This document shows positions 11,071-18,720 of a stretch of DNA of 34,381 nt, piece after piece (within the stretch, counting starts at the first letter, position 1; each line of letters begins with the position of its first letter). A program made the translations under genes and the position numbers. The notes under the pieces were generated by a model, which ran no database searches, was not told the DNA's origin, and saw only the letters and a program-made list of their open reading frames with translations. The DNA is taken from NCBI GenBank assembly GCA_009919365.1, contig RGBZ01000002.1:1-34381 (forward strand). The letters run 5' to 3'. Source of the stretch: a bacterium (GTDB taxonomy: Bacteria > Chloroflexota > Limnocylindria > Limnocylindrales > Limnocylindraceae).

Positions 11071-11772
11071 TTGAGCGCGATTGGTCGCGCACGGGAAGCG
11101 GTCCAGCGCCCAATCCTCCTCGCTCATCGAGGGGCTCACGACGAAGCGACCCGTGAGAACAGCCTCACCGCCCTCGCTGCAGGCGCGGAGCAGTGTGATG
11201 GGGTGGAGTTTGATGTGCGTCATAGCGCCGATGGGATTGCGGTGATCGTGCACGACGAAACGCTCGATCGCCTGTTCGGGATTTCACGGCGCGTGCACGA
11301 TCTGTCGGCTACGGAACTAGCGGAGATTGGTGTGCCAAGCCTCACAGAGATGCTTGCTGCCATGCCCGACACCACGTTGATGGATCTGGAGTTGAAAGAG
11401 GAGCCCACCGATGCGCTGTTCGCCACTCTTGTTGCTGCTCGCGGCCCCGAGGTTGAGGGGGTCGTCGTCTCGAGCTTCTACCCCGGGATACTCCGAACGG
11501 TTGAAGAGCGCGCGCCCGGTTTGGCGCGCTGGCTCAATGCCGAATCGGTGGAGCATGCGGAACAGGCGATAGATCTCGGTTGCGAGGGCGTCTCTGTATC
11601 GATGCAGCTCTTGAGCGACGCGAACATCGCCCGCTGGCGCGAAGCAGGGCTCGAGATTGCGGCATGGACCCTTCGAGATGCTCTGGACGCTGCGTGGGCG
11701 CGCGATCTACGCCTCACTGCTCTCTGTGTTGAAGGTGAAGGGGCAACTGCCGCTCGCGCGGCGAAACGCTAG
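11071..11772 (+). CDS. Glycerophosphodiester phosphodiesterase (GDPD/UgpQ type)
   Basis: A 233-residue TIM-barrel phosphodiesterase that hydrolyses glycerophosphodiesters to glycerol-3-phosphate and an alcohol. The active-site pattern is clear: LLAHRGAHDEATRENS (first catalytic His and metal-site Glu), GVEFDVRHSADG (metal ligands E and D) and VIVHDETLDRLF (second catalytic His). Later MDLELKEEP supplies another acidic ligand. No signal peptide is seen, so it should be cytoplasmic like UgpQ. The start is TTG at 11071, 8 bp after the kinase stop; a downstream start would cut into the first strand. Its place after a PhoR-like kinase fits phosphate scavenging from phospholipid debris. It shares a CTAG stop tetranucleotide with the convergent phosphatase gene. 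Confidence 0.88.
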   Translation: MSAIGRAREAVQRPILLAHRGAHDEATRENSLTALAAGAEQCDGVEFDVRHSADGIAVIVHDETLDRLFGISRRVHDLSATELAEIGVPSLTEMLAAMPDTTLMDLELKEEPTDALFATLVAARGPEVEGVVVSSFYPGILRTVEERAPGLARWLNAESVEHAEQAIDLGCEGVSVSMQLLSDANIARWREAGLEIAAWTLRDALDAAWARDLRLTALCVEGEGATAARAAKR

Positions 11773-12272
11773 CGCTCGCTCTTTGGAGCACGAAGGAGCG
11801 CAGGCGGAACGAGCGCCACGAGCCTACCGCTCCCTGGCGTGTACGGGGCGGCGATGTCGATCCGGATCATGGACCCCTTCTCAACGGGGATTGAGGGGAT
11901 GCCGGTCAACTCAGCGATGAGGCTACCGAGATGGGGCTGGTGCCCGACAAGGAGCAGGGCGTCGTGACCACGTCGAGAGAGGAGTTTCGCGACATGCCCC
12001 GCGGATGGGCCGTCGGCGAGGTGCTCGTCGATCGTGGCGGTGGTCTCCAGAGCCGCGGCGATAACGGCACAGGTTTCTGTGCATCGGCGAGCGGGCGATG
12101 TGCGAAGAGTTCCGACGTTCGTGCCAGCGGCAACCAGCGCTGCTGCCAGTCGGGCGGCCTGCTTGACCCCCTTGGAACTGAGCGGGCGCTCTGCGTCCGG
12201 ACCGATCCATTCGGCTGGGTTACCAGCATCCGCATGGCGAACGATGTAGAGGCGCTTCAGGTCGCTGCTCAA
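11769..12272 (-). CDS. SixA-type histidine phosphatase
   Basis: A ~167-residue histidine phosphatase of the SixA branch. The RHG-type motif is YIVRHADAGNP, the arginine site is TSPARRCTETC, and the second histidine is in LLLVGHQPHLGSLIAEL. E. coli SixA (161 residues) dephosphorylates phosphohistidine on NPr or signalling proteins, and other relatives act on small phosphoesters. The best start is TTG at 12272 (SSDLKRLYIVRH), which has GGAG nine bases upstream. A TTG at 12293 overlapping the phoU stop is the alternative. The gene follows phoU on the same strand, so it could be co-expressed with it and act on the phosphorelay, but its substrate is unknown. The longer upstream open frame is the shadow of phoU. 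Confidence 0.82.
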   Translation of the reverse strand: MSSDLKRLYIVRHADAGNPAEWIGPDAERPLSSKGVKQAARLAAALVAAGTNVGTLRTSPARRCTETCAVIAAALETTATIDEHLADGPSAGHVAKLLSRRGHDALLLVGHQPHLGSLIAELTGIPSIPVEKGSMIRIDIAAPYTPGSGRLVALVPPALLRAPKSER

Positions 12273-12289
12273 CGATGCACGCTCCGAGC

Positions 12290-13039
12290 TCAAGGATTGA
12301 GGTCCTCGACCTCTCCAGAGGCCAGGTAGACGATGTCTTCGGCAATGTTGGTGGTGCGATCGCCGATACGCTCTAAGTAGTGCGCTGCAAAGAGGAGGCG
12401 TGTGCCGCGGGCGACGTTGGACTGATCTGCCTCCATCAGGCGGATGCACTCGTCAAATGACTGTCGGTAGAGGGCATCAATCTGATCGTCACTGACAGCC
12501 ACTTCGCGGGCGCGCACTGGATCCGCGTCAACGAGCGCCATCAAGATGCCGTGGAGCTGTGTTGCTGCAAGCTCGCCAATCTCCGGGAGGTGGAGGTAGC
12601 GTTGCAGTGCGGGCTCCGGCGCGAGCTGGGCCGCAATCTTTGCCACGGAGGCGGCATGGTCGCCGATTCGCTCAAGTTCATAGACGACGTGATTCATCAT
12701 CAAGAGGTTGCGCAGGTCACGCGCGACTGGGCTTTGTGTGGCGATCGTGGTGGTTATCGCCGTAATGACCTCGTGTTGCATATCGTTGATCTTGCGATCT
12801 CCGATGATTACCGCAGTGGCCTTCTCGGCGTCGTGTGTGACGAGGGCGTCAAGGGCGTCGCGGATCGCCGCCTCCGCCATGCTTCCCATGCGGATGACGG
12901 TCTCCTTAATTGAGCGAAGTTCACGGTCGAGGGGTTCGCGGGCACCCTGTGGTGCAGCTGACGCCCCGTCCGATGCGGTGCGCGCGAGGATCTCTTGGAT
13001 CTCGCTCTCCACCCGACCTTGGTCGTCGCCTGTCGGCAT
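12290..13039 (-). CDS. phoU: PhoU phosphate-signalling protein
   Basis: A 249-residue all-helical protein with the two PhoU repeats, each a three-helix bundle with the ExxxD metal-binding signature: VYELERIGDHAASVAK in the first repeat and HYLERIGDRTTNIAED in the second. PhoU links the Pst phosphate transporter to the PhoR kinase and keeps the Pho regulon off when phosphate is plentiful. An N-terminal extension of ~35 residues is polar and low complexity. The ATG at 13039 has GGAGGGG just upstream, and a TAGGAT element lies at 13073-13078. It is divergent from ppx. No pst transporter genes are in the window. Confidence 0.93.
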   Translation of the reverse strand: MPTGDDQGRVESEIQEILARTASDGASAAPQGAREPLDRELRSIKETVIRMGSMAEAAIRDALDALVTHDAEKATAVIIGDRKINDMQHEVITAITTTIATQSPVARDLRNLLMMNHVVYELERIGDHAASVAKIAAQLAPEPALQRYLHLPEIGELAATQLHGILMALVDADPVRAREVAVSDDQIDALYRQSFDECIRLMEADQSNVARGTRLLFAAHYLERIGDRTTNIAEDIVYLASGEVEDLNP

Positions 13040-13072
13040 TGCCCCTCCAAACCCCTCGCTGAATTGGTCATC

Positions 13073-13078
13073 ATCCTA
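13073..13078 (-). promoter_or_regulatory. Putative -10 element (TAGGAT) of phoU
   Basis: On the minus strand TAGGAT is preceded by GGCGG. It would start a transcript around 13066, leaving a leader of about 27 nt with the ribosome binding site GGAGGGG before the ATG at 13039. Unlike the other copies of this hexamer, this one has a leader. It faces away from the ppx promoter element, 39 bp apart. Confidence 0.55.
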
Positions 13079-13088
13079 CCGCCCCAGC

Positions 13089-13117
13089 CCCGCGAAGAGC
13101 GAATCTCCGTTCGCGGG
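13089..13117. repeat. Inverted repeat between divergent phoU and ppx promoters
   Basis: CCCGCGAA at 13089-13096 and its perfect reverse complement TTCGCGGG at 13110-13117 flank a 13-bp centre. The right arm abuts the ppx -10 box, and the left arm is 10 bp from the phoU -10 box. A site here could bind a regulator of both genes, or form an 8-bp hairpin in transcripts. It does not obviously match known Pho boxes. Regulation is inference only. Confidence 0.45.
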
Positions 13118-13123
13118 TAGGAT
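13118..13123 (+). promoter_or_regulatory. Putative leaderless promoter -10 (TAGGAT) of ppx/gppA
   Basis: TAGGAT is followed by GCGCCA (6 bases) and the ATG at 13130, with no ribosome binding site. It supports the long N-terminus of the downstream gene. The hexamer directly follows the right arm of an inverted repeat. Confidence 0.62.
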
Positions 13124-13129
13124 GCGCCA

Positions 13130-14191
13130 ATGGTGGCAGGGAGGCGTTCACGCAGTGTCCACGCGGCGAGGCCGCGTTCGGGCGGCACCCCGCAGACCCC
13201 CAAAGCCCGCCGCGGCCGGGTGGGGAGCTCCCAGGCTGGCATCCCGCGGGTATGCGCCGTCGTTGACATCGGCTCCAATTCGACGCATCTCTACGTCGCG
13301 GTCTCCGACGGGGTGCGCCAAGAGGTGATCGCTGATGAGTCTATGCCCATCGAACTCGGTCGGCTTGTTGAGCAGGATCGAACGATTGGGCGCAAGGCAA
13401 CATCGGCGATCAGCGATGCCCTCACCGCTTTCCGCACGAGGGCGAGCATCCTGGGTGCTGATGAACTCTTCGTTGTCGCCACAGAGCCATTCCGTCGCGC
13501 TCGAGATCAAGAGAGTGTGTTGCGTACCTTACGAACGCCAAAGTTCAATGCACCGATCGTGCTGACGCATGAAGAGGAAGGGCTCCTTACGGTGCTCGGA
13601 CTGCACCATGGCCACGACCACTCGGTGCCGCAACTCGTCGTCGATATTGGAGGCGGATCAACTGAGGCGGTCGAGCTGCACCCTGGCGAGATGCCGCGTG
13701 CGATCGGCGTCTCAATCGGATCGGCGCGCCTTTTGGCGCGTGTCTCGTATCAAGACCCTCCGCGCCAACGCGAATGGCAGGAGCTGCGCCGTCACGCGCA
13801 GATCGCGCTGGCTGACCTCACCGTTGCAGATGTACATCGCCTCATCTTGGTTGGTGGGACGGCGACTCGACTCCTAAAGCTTGTTCCAGCAACCTTGATC
13901 AGCCGCACCATCCACCGCGATGACCTTGTTGCAATGGGTGAGCGGCTCGTCGCGCTAACGGCGAAGGAGGTTTCCGAACGATTCGCGATCTCACAGCGAC
14001 GTGCGCGACTCCTCCCAGCAGGTATCGCGATTGTCGAAGCGCTGCTGCAGCGAACCACTGCGCGCCAAGTCACTGTTGACCGAGGTGGAATTCGTGAGGG
14101 CCTGGTTGTTGCCGTAGCGCGGGCAGGTAGCGGATGGCGCGAGGCGCTCCCGCTGCTGGTGATGGAGACTCGGGCAGGTTCGCCTCGCTAG
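13130..14191 (+). CDS. Ppx/GppA-family exopolyphosphatase or pppGpp phosphatase
   Basis: A 353-residue member of the ASKHA-fold Ppx/GppA family, which removes terminal phosphate from polyphosphate or from pppGpp. Marks are the phosphate-1 loop VVDIGSNSTHLYVAV (D46-S51), VATEPFRRARDQES, THEEEGLLTVLG, the phosphate-2 loop VVDIGGGSTEAVEL and IGSARL. The length matches the short, ~300-residue family members without the C-terminal HD domain, plus an unusual ~40-residue Arg-rich N-terminus (MVAGRRSRSVH...). The promoter spacing supports that N-terminus being translated. Ppk and a CYTH triphosphatase lie directly downstream on the other strand, which favours a polyphosphate role. The stop overlaps the CYTH stop at CTAG. 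Confidence 0.88.
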   Translation: MVAGRRSRSVHAARPRSGGTPQTPKARRGRVGSSQAGIPRVCAVVDIGSNSTHLYVAVSDGVRQEVIADESMPIELGRLVEQDRTIGRKATSAISDALTAFRTRASILGADELFVVATEPFRRARDQESVLRTLRTPKFNAPIVLTHEEEGLLTVLGLHHGHDHSVPQLVVDIGGGSTEAVELHPGEMPRAIGVSIGSARLLARVSYQDPPRQREWQELRRHAQIALADLTVADVHRLILVGGTATRLLKLVPATLISRTIHRDDLVAMGERLVALTAKEVSERFAISQRRARLLPAGIAIVEALLQRTTARQVTVDRGGIREGLVVAVARAGSGWREALPLLVMETRAGSPR

Positions 14192-14817
14192 ATCGAGATT
14201 GAGAGCAACCGCCCCGCTCGGTCAACTTTAGACTCGCCACCCGCAGTGACCCCTGGCTGTGACGTGAGCCACGCGCCTAGTTCAATGGCGACCCGATCAC
14301 ATATCTCAGAGGCAACCGTCGGAAGGAACTCAATCTCAAGTTCAATCCACCGTTGCTCCATCATCGGTGTTGGCGTTTGCGCGCGCACCTCGTCAATGCT
14401 GAGCAGCGCGACCTCGATCTCGCCGTAGAAAAGTGCAATTGGAAGGCGCTCTTGGCGCAGCGTGAGGTACGACTGCAGTCGCTCACCAAGGTGGGCGACA
14501 TCCACTCCGCCGTTTTTCAGAGCCGCCAAAATCTCTCTAGGAATCTCTTCGCCCTCTGAAGGTGCGTGCTCAATCTCGGCTCGTTCGCTGAGGGGCCCTA
14601 TATCTTCCGCAGCGCGCACCGATTTGAGGGTGTATCGCATTGCGATGCCGTCGGATCGGCGCCGTCGCAGTCGCCAGCCGGCGCCACGGATCTGACCCCG
14701 ATCATCAACGTACTCATCAAGGAGGTGGAGTGCCGGCTCTGGTTCGCCGAGGTGGTAGCCATTGGGGAGTGTGGGGATGTGCGCATGATTGAGAAGAAAC
14801 TTCAACTCGCGCTCCAT
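14188..14817 (-). CDS. CYTH-domain triphosphate tunnel metalloenzyme
   Basis: A 209-residue CYTH protein. The family's defining ExExK motif is at the N-terminus as E2-x-E4-x-K6 (MERELKF), followed by YVDDRGQIRGAGWRLRRRRSDG and RYTLKSVR, which provide the charged tunnel residues, and later WIELEIEFLP and ESKVDRAG (the conserved SK.R region). Prokaryotic CYTH enzymes hydrolyse inorganic triphosphate or related organic triphosphates; there is no CHAD domain here. The ATG at 14817 begins 7 bp after the ppk stop, so the two form an operon and the enzyme may finish off the tripolyphosphate left by polyphosphate breakdown. The longer upstream frame is antisense-free ppk shadow and was trimmed. Confidence 0.85.
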   Translation of the reverse strand: MERELKFLLNHAHIPTLPNGYHLGEPEPALHLLDEYVDDRGQIRGAGWRLRRRRSDGIAMRYTLKSVRAAEDIGPLSERAEIEHAPSEGEEIPREILAALKNGGVDVAHLGERLQSYLTLRQERLPIALFYGEIEVALLSIDEVRAQTPTPMMEQRWIELEIEFLPTVASEICDRVAIELGAWLTSQPGVTAGGESKVDRAGRLLSISI

Positions 14818-14824
14818 GGCGAGA

Positions 14825-16864
14825 TTATGCCTGAGCAGCAGTGATCGCAACCTGACGCAAGGTTTCAAAGGCGGAGTTGCCCGTATCGGCGAGGCGGCTC
14901 CACGCCCCGTCGGGCTGAAGCGCCCAGGCATTCGACGTATCGGCAAGCAACGCTGCGAGGATCTCCTCAGTCTTGCGGCGTACCTCGCCCTCCCCCAATG
15001 GGAAGAGCACCTCAACGCGACGGTCGAGGTTTCGCTCCATCATGTCGGCACTCCCCGCAAAGAGTTCGACCCCCTCGGGTCCCTCAAAGCGATAGATACG
15101 GCTGTGCTCCAGGTAGTCGCCGATGATCGACCGAATCCGAAGGCGACCGCCGTGACGTCCTGAATCCGGGAGGAGCCCGCACATACCGCGCACGATGAGG
15201 TCAATGGAAACCCCCGACTCTGCGGCGCGGTCAAGAACCTGGATCATGTCGGGATCGATGAGTGCATTCACCTTGATGGCGATGGAGGTGGTGGCGCCGC
15301 CGCGTGCGTGCTCCGCGAGGCGCTCAATGCGACGAGTGAGCTCGCTCCGAAGATGCTCTGGGGCAACAAGGATGCTCTTGTACGACGAGGTTCGGGCGGC
15401 ACCGGTGAGGAAGTTGAAGAGAACTCCCACATCGGCCCCGATCACGTCGTTCGTGGTGAAGAGGCCGATGTCGGTGTAGCCGCGGGCCGTCTTCGGGTTG
15501 TAGTTTCCGGTTGAAAGGTGCACGTAGCGGCGAATCGCTGCACCTTCGCGACGGGCGATCAGTGTTGCCTTGCAGTGCGTTTTCAGGCCCATCACACCGT
15601 AGACCACATGCGCCCCAGCCTCTTCCAGTCGCCGCGCCCACTCAATGTTCGCCGCCTCGTCAAAGCGGGCCTTCAGTTCCACGAGCACAACCACCTCTTT
15701 TCCAGCATGGGCGGCTCGAATGAGGTGCGCAGGGATGCTTGATGTTGCCCCGGTGCGATAGAGGGTGGAACGGATCGAGAGCACATTGGGATCATCCGCC
15801 GCCTGCGCAAAGAGCTGGTCGACGCTGGCTTCGAAGCTTTCATATGGATGGTGCACCAGGAGGTCGCCCTCCGCGATCACCTTGAACATATCGCCGTTCG
15901 GCGCCTCCGCAGATTTGGTCGCGGCAATTCGGGCCGGCGTGACCGGCTGCCATCGTGGGACGCGCAGATCAGGTCGAGGGAGGCTCGCAACCTGCAGCGC
16001 AACGGTGAGGTCAAGGATCCCGTCGACAATCTGGACCTCGCGCTCGCTAATCTCTAGTCCAGCCAAGAGCATCTCTCGCAGCTCCACCGGCATCTCAGGG
16101 TGCACCTCTAGGCGAACGACGCTGCCGAATCGGCGTTGGCGGAGCCCCTCCTCAATCGCCTCTAGAAGGTCATCAGCCTCATCTTCAACGGTGTCTAGGT
16201 CGGCATCTCGGGTAACGCGGAAGAGATGCGCGTCGACAATCTCGGTCCCCGGGAAGAGGAGATTGAGGTGGGCGGCGATGAGCTCTTCAATGAGAATGCA
16301 GTCACCATCACCGAACTGGACAAGTCGACCCAAGATCGTGGGTACCTTAACGCGTGCGAACGAGATCTGATCCTCCCCTTCAGTACGGATTCGAATGGCA
16401 AGAGAGAGGCTTAGCGAACTGATCAGTGGAAATGGGTGCCCCGGATCGACTGCCAGGGGGGTGAGCACTGGGAAGATCTCCTGCGAAAACCGTTCAGAGA
16501 GAAGCGACTGCTCTGCTCCGTCAAGTTCGCTCCATTCCCGAAGGCGCACACCCTCAACGCGCAGCTCATCGATAAGTGTTGTCCAGGTCCCTTGGGCAGA
16601 TTCAGTGAGGATCGCCGTCGCTTCGCGGATCAGCTCCAGTTGCACGTCGGGAGTCCGACCGTCTGGGCCAGGGGCGCGTACGCCAGCAACCTGTTGATCA
16701 CGAATGCCGGCCACGCGTACTCCGTAGAACTCGTCAATGTTTGAGGCAACAATGCCAAGGAAACGGAAGCGATCAAGGAGCGGTCGAGACTCGCTGGAGG
16801 CCTCTGAAAGCACGCGCGCATTGAAGGCGAGAAGGGAGAGCTCGCGACTGACGCCAAGCGTCAT
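14825..16864 (-). CDS. ppk1: Polyphosphate kinase 1
   Basis: A 679-residue PPK1, which reversibly polymerises the gamma-phosphate of ATP into polyphosphate. Four-domain architecture is apparent: N-terminal helical domain (RELSLLAFNARVLSEA), head domain, and two phospholipase-D-like catalytic domains. The catalytic histidine is about residue 448 in RYVHLSTGNYNPKTARGYTDIGLF. The supporting basic/PLD segments are VVLVELKARFDEAANIEWARRLEEAG and later RSIIGDYLEHSRIYRFEG. Length is typical (about 690). The start overlaps the DUF971 stop (ATGA), and the CYTH gene follows after 7 bp, giving a three-gene operon. Ppx is encoded convergently just beyond. Confidence 0.96.
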   Translation of the reverse strand: MTLGVSRELSLLAFNARVLSEASSESRPLLDRFRFLGIVASNIDEFYGVRVAGIRDQQVAGVRAPGPDGRTPDVQLELIREATAILTESAQGTWTTLIDELRVEGVRLREWSELDGAEQSLLSERFSQEIFPVLTPLAVDPGHPFPLISSLSLSLAIRIRTEGEDQISFARVKVPTILGRLVQFGDGDCILIEELIAAHLNLLFPGTEIVDAHLFRVTRDADLDTVEDEADDLLEAIEEGLRQRRFGSVVRLEVHPEMPVELREMLLAGLEISEREVQIVDGILDLTVALQVASLPRPDLRVPRWQPVTPARIAATKSAEAPNGDMFKVIAEGDLLVHHPYESFEASVDQLFAQAADDPNVLSIRSTLYRTGATSSIPAHLIRAAHAGKEVVVLVELKARFDEAANIEWARRLEEAGAHVVYGVMGLKTHCKATLIARREGAAIRRYVHLSTGNYNPKTARGYTDIGLFTTNDVIGADVGVLFNFLTGAARTSSYKSILVAPEHLRSELTRRIERLAEHARGGATTSIAIKVNALIDPDMIQVLDRAAESGVSIDLIVRGMCGLLPDSGRHGGRLRIRSIIGDYLEHSRIYRFEGPEGVELFAGSADMMERNLDRRVEVLFPLGEGEVRRKTEEILAALLADTSNAWALQPDGAWSRLADTGNSAFETLRQVAITAAQA

Positions 16865-17202
16865 CGTGGGGCACTCATGCAGGTGGCACAGGCGCAGCGC
16901 TGGCGAAGCAGCGACCAGGTGTAGTAGCCGGTGCGATGGCCGTCGCCCCAGAAGAGGCAGAGCGCATAGCTCCCAACCATTTCGCCCCCCTCAAGCTTCG
17001 TCTGGCTTGGGCTAAGGGTTGGATTGGCATCGAGCCAGCCCGGGAGTCCAGCCTCACCGCGGCAGTAGGCACAGGGGCAGAGCCATCGCAGCGGGACCGC
17101 CTCGTAGGCGCTCTGATGTCCATCGCGCCAATCAAGCTCAATGCGCTGCTGCTCTCGGAGAATTCGAATGGCCACGGGGGCTCCCTGTGCAAGTTCCTGC
17201 AT
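16861..17202 (-). CDS. DUF971 (GBBH-like N-terminal) domain protein
   Basis: A 113-residue single-domain protein resembling DUF971, the N-terminal domain of gamma-butyrobetaine hydroxylase-like proteins. Typical features are LDWRDGHQSAYEAVPLRWLCPCAYCR and a closing SYALCLFWGDGHRTGYYTWSLLR. Cysteines in CPCAYC and CACATC could bind zinc or an Fe-S cluster. Stand-alone DUF971 proteins have been linked to Fe-S carrier proteins of the Mrp/ApbC type, but no such gene is here. It is the first gene of the ppk1 operon (overlap ATGA with ppk1). The ATG at 17202 lies 6 bases after TAGAAT, matching the leaderless pattern. The role in relation to polyphosphate is unknown. Confidence 0.8.
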   Translation of the reverse strand: MQELAQGAPVAIRILREQQRIELDWRDGHQSAYEAVPLRWLCPCAYCRGEAGLPGWLDANPTLSPSQTKLEGGEMVGSYALCLFWGDGHRTGYYTWSLLRQRCACATCMSAPR

Positions 17203-17208
17203 AGGGCG

Positions 17209-17214
17209 ATTCTA
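17209..17214 (-). promoter_or_regulatory. Putative leaderless promoter -10 (TAGAAT) of the DUF971-ppk1-CYTH operon
   Basis: On the minus strand TAGAAT is followed by CGCCCT (6 bases) and the ATG at 17202, without a ribosome binding site. The 70-bp gap 17203-17272 holds only this and the upstream end of the response regulator gene. Confidence 0.62.
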
Positions 17215-17272
17215 GGGTCTTCTGGTAAACGCCAGATGAGCGCGCACGCGAGATGCGGTTGCTTGAGCGGGT

Positions 17273-17983
17273 CTAGAGCCCACCGATTCGGTATCCAACC
17301 CCGCGGACCGATTCCGGGAGTGGGCCTCCGACCTCTTCGAGCTTGCTGCGCAGGCGCGCGACGTGTGGCTTGAGCAGGAGAGGATCAGGGGTGGCCTTGT
17401 TCGGCCAAGCGGCCGCGAGCAGGCGCTGCTGCGTCACAACGCGACCCTTCACAGAGGCGAGGGCCTCCAAGATGTTGAACTCCGTCTTGGTGAGAGCGAG
17501 GAGGTGCGACCCGACGTGCACCTCATGCCGAGCGATGTCGATGCGCAGACCGGCAGCGCCAACGATCGTGCGGTCGCGGGCGGAACCGTCGGCCGGCTCA
17601 CCACCGCGGCGCAGGGCGGCGCGGACGCGAGCGAGAAGCTCTTGGCGACCGAATGGTTTGGTGACGTAGTCGTCAGCGCCAGCGTCAAGGGCATCGACCT
17701 TTGCTGTTTCATCTGTTTCACCCGTCAGCACGATGATCGGCGTGGCACTGCGGGTACGAATCTCGTGGATCACGTTGAGGCCGTCGCGGCCGGGCATTGC
17801 GAGGTCGAGCAGGACTAGCGCCGGCTTCGTGGATTCGAAGACCTCCACCGCCTCAACGCCGTTATACGCGGCATGTACCGCATAGTCACCAGCGATCAGC
17901 AGGGCCGTGATCGCACCAACGAGCGCCGGGTCGTCATCGACCACCAAGACTGCTAGTGGAGTGGTTGGCTCTGCGGTGCTCAT
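17273..17983 (-). CDS. OmpR-family response regulator (KdpE-like layout)
   Basis: A 236-residue response regulator with receiver domain (about 10-125; acidic triad D16-D18, phosphoacceptor D60 in LVLLDLAMPGRDG, lysine in YVTKPFG) and winged-helix domain (about 145-235; LTKTEFNILEALASVKGRVVTQQRLL, then LKPHVARLRSKLEEVG and SVRGVGYRIGGL). It is the last gene of a trxB-kinase-regulator operon, overlapping the kinase by ATGA, so the two proteins are a cognate pair. Its targets are unknown. Co-transcription with thioredoxin reductase suggests a link to redox state. That link is inferred only from gene order. Confidence 0.9.
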   Translation of the reverse strand: MSTAEPTTPLAVLVVDDDPALVGAITALLIAGDYAVHAAYNGVEAVEVFESTKPALVLLDLAMPGRDGLNVIHEIRTRSATPIIVLTGETDETAKVDALDAGADDYVTKPFGRQELLARVRAALRRGGEPADGSARDRTIVGAAGLRIDIARHEVHVGSHLLALTKTEFNILEALASVKGRVVTQQRLLAAAWPNKATPDPLLLKPHVARLRSKLEEVGGPLPESVRGVGYRIGGL

Positions 17984-18720
17984 GAGGCAAGGCCACCGTG
18001 GTGCACAGGGGCGAGTGGCAGCGTGAGAAGGAATCTGCTCCCACCGAATCCGTTCGGCTCGATTCTGATCGCACCACCCATCGCCCCCATGAGGCGTCGC
18101 GCGGCGTACAGGCCGATCCCCGAGCCACTGGTGGAGGGGCGTTGCGTGCGGCGAACGAAGGCCTCAAAGATCTCCTCCCAATCTTCGCGAGGGATCCCCA
18201 CCCCGTCGTCAGTGAGATACAACTCGGCGTGGCGATCGCGTACCCAGCATCCGATCGAGACCGGTTCCCCAATGGGGGCATACTTCGCCTCATTCTCGAT
18301 CAGGTGACCGAGTACTTGGCGAAACCGACTCTCATCTGCAAGAACGACGATCTCGGGTTCTGGCTGCTCCCACCGAAGAGAGTGGTTGCGCAGGAGCGGC
18401 CCCATCTCTCGAATCACAGCACCAGTGACTTCGCCAAGGTTCATCGGCGTGGGCTGAAGGGGAAGACTGGAGCCAGGTCGGGCGGCCGTAAGGATCGAGT
18501 CAATCTGTAGGTTCAGGCGACCGACCTGCTGCATCGCTGCTTCGCGCCACGCGGTGAGGTCGGCTGGTTTCGCCGGAGATGCGCCGGTTGCTGCGTCGGA
18601 GAGCAGCTCAACGTACGCGCTAAGCACGGCGAGGGGCGTACGAAGCTCGTGGGTGACGAGCGAGAGGAGTTCGGCTCGTGCGGTGTCGATGAGGGCGATC
18701 TCATCCTCACTCCGCGACAT
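17980..18720 (-). CDS. Soluble histidine kinase without a sensor domain
   Basis: A 246-residue protein that is almost entirely kinase core. HisKA starts by residue ~14 with H24 in SLVTHELRTPLAVLSAY, and the HATPase domain follows with HLIENEAKYAPIG (N box), TDDGVGIPREDWEEIFEAF (G1/F box) and GSGIGLYAARRLMGAMGG (G2). There is no transmembrane helix, PAS, GAF or HAMP domain, so any signal must come from a partner protein. The start ATG directly follows the trxB TAG stop and is in the same frame, so the two proteins are separated by a single stop codon. An AGGT-type ribosome site lies just inside trxB. Overlap ATGA with the response regulator shows tight coupling. Confidence 0.87.
   Translation of the reverse strand: MSRSEDEIALIDTARAELLSLVTHELRTPLAVLSAYVELLSDAATGASPAKPADLTAWREAAMQQVGRLNLQIDSILTAARPGSSLPLQPTPMNLGEVTGAVIREMGPLLRNHSLRWEQPEPEIVVLADESRFRQVLGHLIENEAKYAPIGEPVSIGCWVRDRHAELYLTDDGVGIPREDWEEIFEAFVRRTQRPSTSGSGIGLYAARRLMGAMGGAIRIEPNGFGGSRFLLTLPLAPVHHGGLAS

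Noticed and set aside
12273..12449. Longer N-terminus for the SixA-like phosphatase
   Set aside because: It would overlap phoU by more than 150 bp and encodes a His/Arg/Pro-rich stretch unlike the family; TTG at 12272 with GGAG upstream fits better.
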